The translations under genes and the position numbers were made by a program. The notes beneath the pieces are model-generated. The model saw only the letters and a program-made list of their open reading frames with translations, did not search any database and had not been told where the DNA came from. A stretch of 64,000 bases of DNA from Simplicispira suum (GTDB lineage: Bacteria > Pseudomonadota > Gammaproteobacteria > Burkholderiales > Burkholderiaceae_C): the NCBI RefSeq assembly GCF_003008595.1, contig NZ_CP027669.1, positions 1,612,001 through 1,676,000 on the forward strand. Reading direction: 5' to 3'. This document shows positions 63,009 through 64,000 of this stretch, in pieces. Position 1 is the first letter of the stretch. Each line of letters begins with the position of its first letter.

Positions 63009-64000
63009 CCCTCACCCCGCCCCTCTCTTTGTATGCCGAGCGCCGCGCGCGCCTGGCGGCCCAGCTTGGCCCTGGCGGCATCGCCATCGTGCCGACCGCA
63101 CCCGAACGCCAGCGCAACCGCGACAGCGACTTCCCGTACCGGCACGACAGCTACTTCTATTACCTCACGGGCTTTGCCGAACCCCATGCCTGGCTGGTGC
63201 TGACCGCTGAGGGCCAGAGCACCCTGCTGTGCCAGCCCAAGGATCTGGAGCGCGAAATCTGGGACGGCTACCGCCTGGGCCCCGACGCCGCCGTGGCCGC
63301 ACTGGGGGTCGACGCGGCGCTGCCCGTGGGCGAGCTCGACGCGCGCCTGCCCCGCTTGCTGGAAAACCGCGAACGCGTCTGGTTCCCCTTTGCCACGCAC
63401 GACGGCCTGGCCGCGCGCGTCGAAGGCTGGCTGGCCAAGGTGCGCGAGCGCGTGCGCTACGGCGCGCTGTGCCCGCAGCAGCAAGGCGACCTGTGCGCGC
63501 TGCTGGACGAAATGCGCTTGGTGAAGGACGCGCACGAAATCGCCCTGATGCGGGGCGCCGGCGCCATCAGCGCACGTGCCCATATTCGCGCCATGCAGCG
63601 CTCGGCACGCATGCTGGCGGCGGGCGAAGACCTGCGCGAATTCCACCTCGAAGCCGAACTGCTGCACGAGTTCCGCCAAAGCGGCGCCGAAGCACCCGCC
63701 TATGGCTCCATCGTCGCCGCCGGCGCCAACGCCTGCGTGCTGCACTACCGCGCCGACCGCGCGCAGGTGCGCAGCGGCGACCTGGTGCTGATCGACGCGG
63801 CCTGCGAACTGCACGGCTATGCGAGCGACATCACACGCACCTTCCCCGCCAACGGCAAGTTCACTGGTCCCCAGCGCGCGCTCTACGACGTGGTGCTGGC
63901 CAGCCAGGAAGCCGCCATTGCCGCCACCCGGCCCGGCGCGCGCTTTACCGACCCGCACGACGCGGCGGTGTTGGTGCTGGCGCAGGGCCTGCTCGACCTG
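63005..64000 (+). CDS. pepP: Xaa-Pro aminopeptidase (M24B), 3' end outside window
   Basis: First 332 residues of a protein usually about 450 long. N-terminal AMP_N domain (ERRARLAAQLGPGGIAIVPT, NRDSDFPYRHDSYFYYLTGF) then the start of the creatinase-like metallopeptidase domain (DEMRLVKDAHEIALMRGAGA, YGSIVAAGANACVLHYRADR, LVLIDAACELHGYASDITRT with the first metal-binding Asp residues). Removes N-terminal residues before proline. Start ATG 63005 overlaps the murU stop by 4 bases. Reading frame is open to the window end. Confidence 0.95.
   Translation, partial: MTLTPPLSLYAERRARLAAQLGPGGIAIVPTAPERQRNRDSDFPYRHDSYFYYLTGFAEPHAWLVLTAEGQSTLLCQPKDLEREIWDGYRLGPDAAVAALGVDAALPVGELDARLPRLLENRERVWFPFATHDGLAARVEGWLAKVRERVRYGALCPQQQGDLCALLDEMRLVKDAHEIALMRGAGAISARAHIRAMQRSARMLAAGEDLREFHLEAELLHEFRQSGAEAPAYGSIVAAGANACVLHYRADRAQVRSGDLVLIDAACELHGYASDITRTFPANGKFTGPQRALYDVVLASQEAAIAATRPGARFTDPHDAAVLVLAQGLLDL

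Overview
This 64 kb, GC-rich window looks like a chromosomal segment of a Burkholderiales betaproteobacterium, most likely family Comamonadaceae (Acidovorax/Hydrogenophaga/Simplicispira-like). The evidence is gene content and order (metX-metW, kdsD-kdsC-lptC, nudix-mnmA, murU-pepP, DUF4148 exported proteins, glycine-rich RRM proteins) and at least six copies of a small dispersed repeat with a core like AGCGCTT...AAGCGCTAGAGG that I associate with that family. This placement is by recognition, not by database search. No rRNA, tRNA or CRISPR array was seen.

Layout: 1-5 kb, a 5'-truncated GGDEF/EAL regulator and a Kef-type antiporter. 5.1-7.5 kb, Kdo/LPS genes kdsD-kdsC-lptC. 7.6-8.8 kb, two paralogous RNA-binding proteins, each with the same hairpin over its ribosome-binding site. 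9.0-12.1 kb, a SAM-II riboswitch with attenuator controlling metX-metW, then pyrF. 12.1-16.6 kb, D-serine dehydratase with an FAD oxidoreductase, an exported DUF4148 protein, an EamA exporter and a thioesterase.

16.7-26.3 kb is the most unusual part. It is a roughly 9.5 kb accessory island between two direct copies of the uvrA 3' end: a 237 bp diverged fragment on the left and intact uvrA on the right. It carries a PLD-nuclease/SF2 helicase, a KilA-N gene remnant, a large N6-adenine methyltransferase whose recognition half is strikingly AT-rich, a Schlafen/AlbA_2-type ATP-binding protein and a DprA/SLOG-like protein. The last two genes end in a shared TTCATTATC palindrome. It reads as a candidate restriction/defence system that is not a complete DISARM, BREX or classical type I locus.

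26.3-41.6 kb returns to core genes: uvrA, an MFS transporter, a ClC channel, ssb, an ECF sigma/anti-sigma/periplasmic metal-sensor operon flanked by two exported-protein genes with the same predicted ECF promoter, nudix-mnmA, a LysE exporter, a GNAT enzyme and glgP. 41.6-49.6 kb is an extracytoplasmic flavin/electron-transfer locus: a two-component system, two PepSY proteins, a ferric-reductase-like flavocytochrome, a DUF2271 protein with an ApbE flavinylation-like motif, a PepSY-flavodoxin-FNR fusion, and ApbE.

49.7-53 kb holds AcuI, small proteins and an IS110-family element with a structured non-coding 3' region. 53.2-58.7 kb is a FecR-TPR-beta-barrel protein overlapping a CHASE2 adenylate/guanylate cyclase. 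58.9-64 kb holds gapA, tkt, murU (with a dispersed repeat inserted in frame) and the first part of pepP, cut by the window end.
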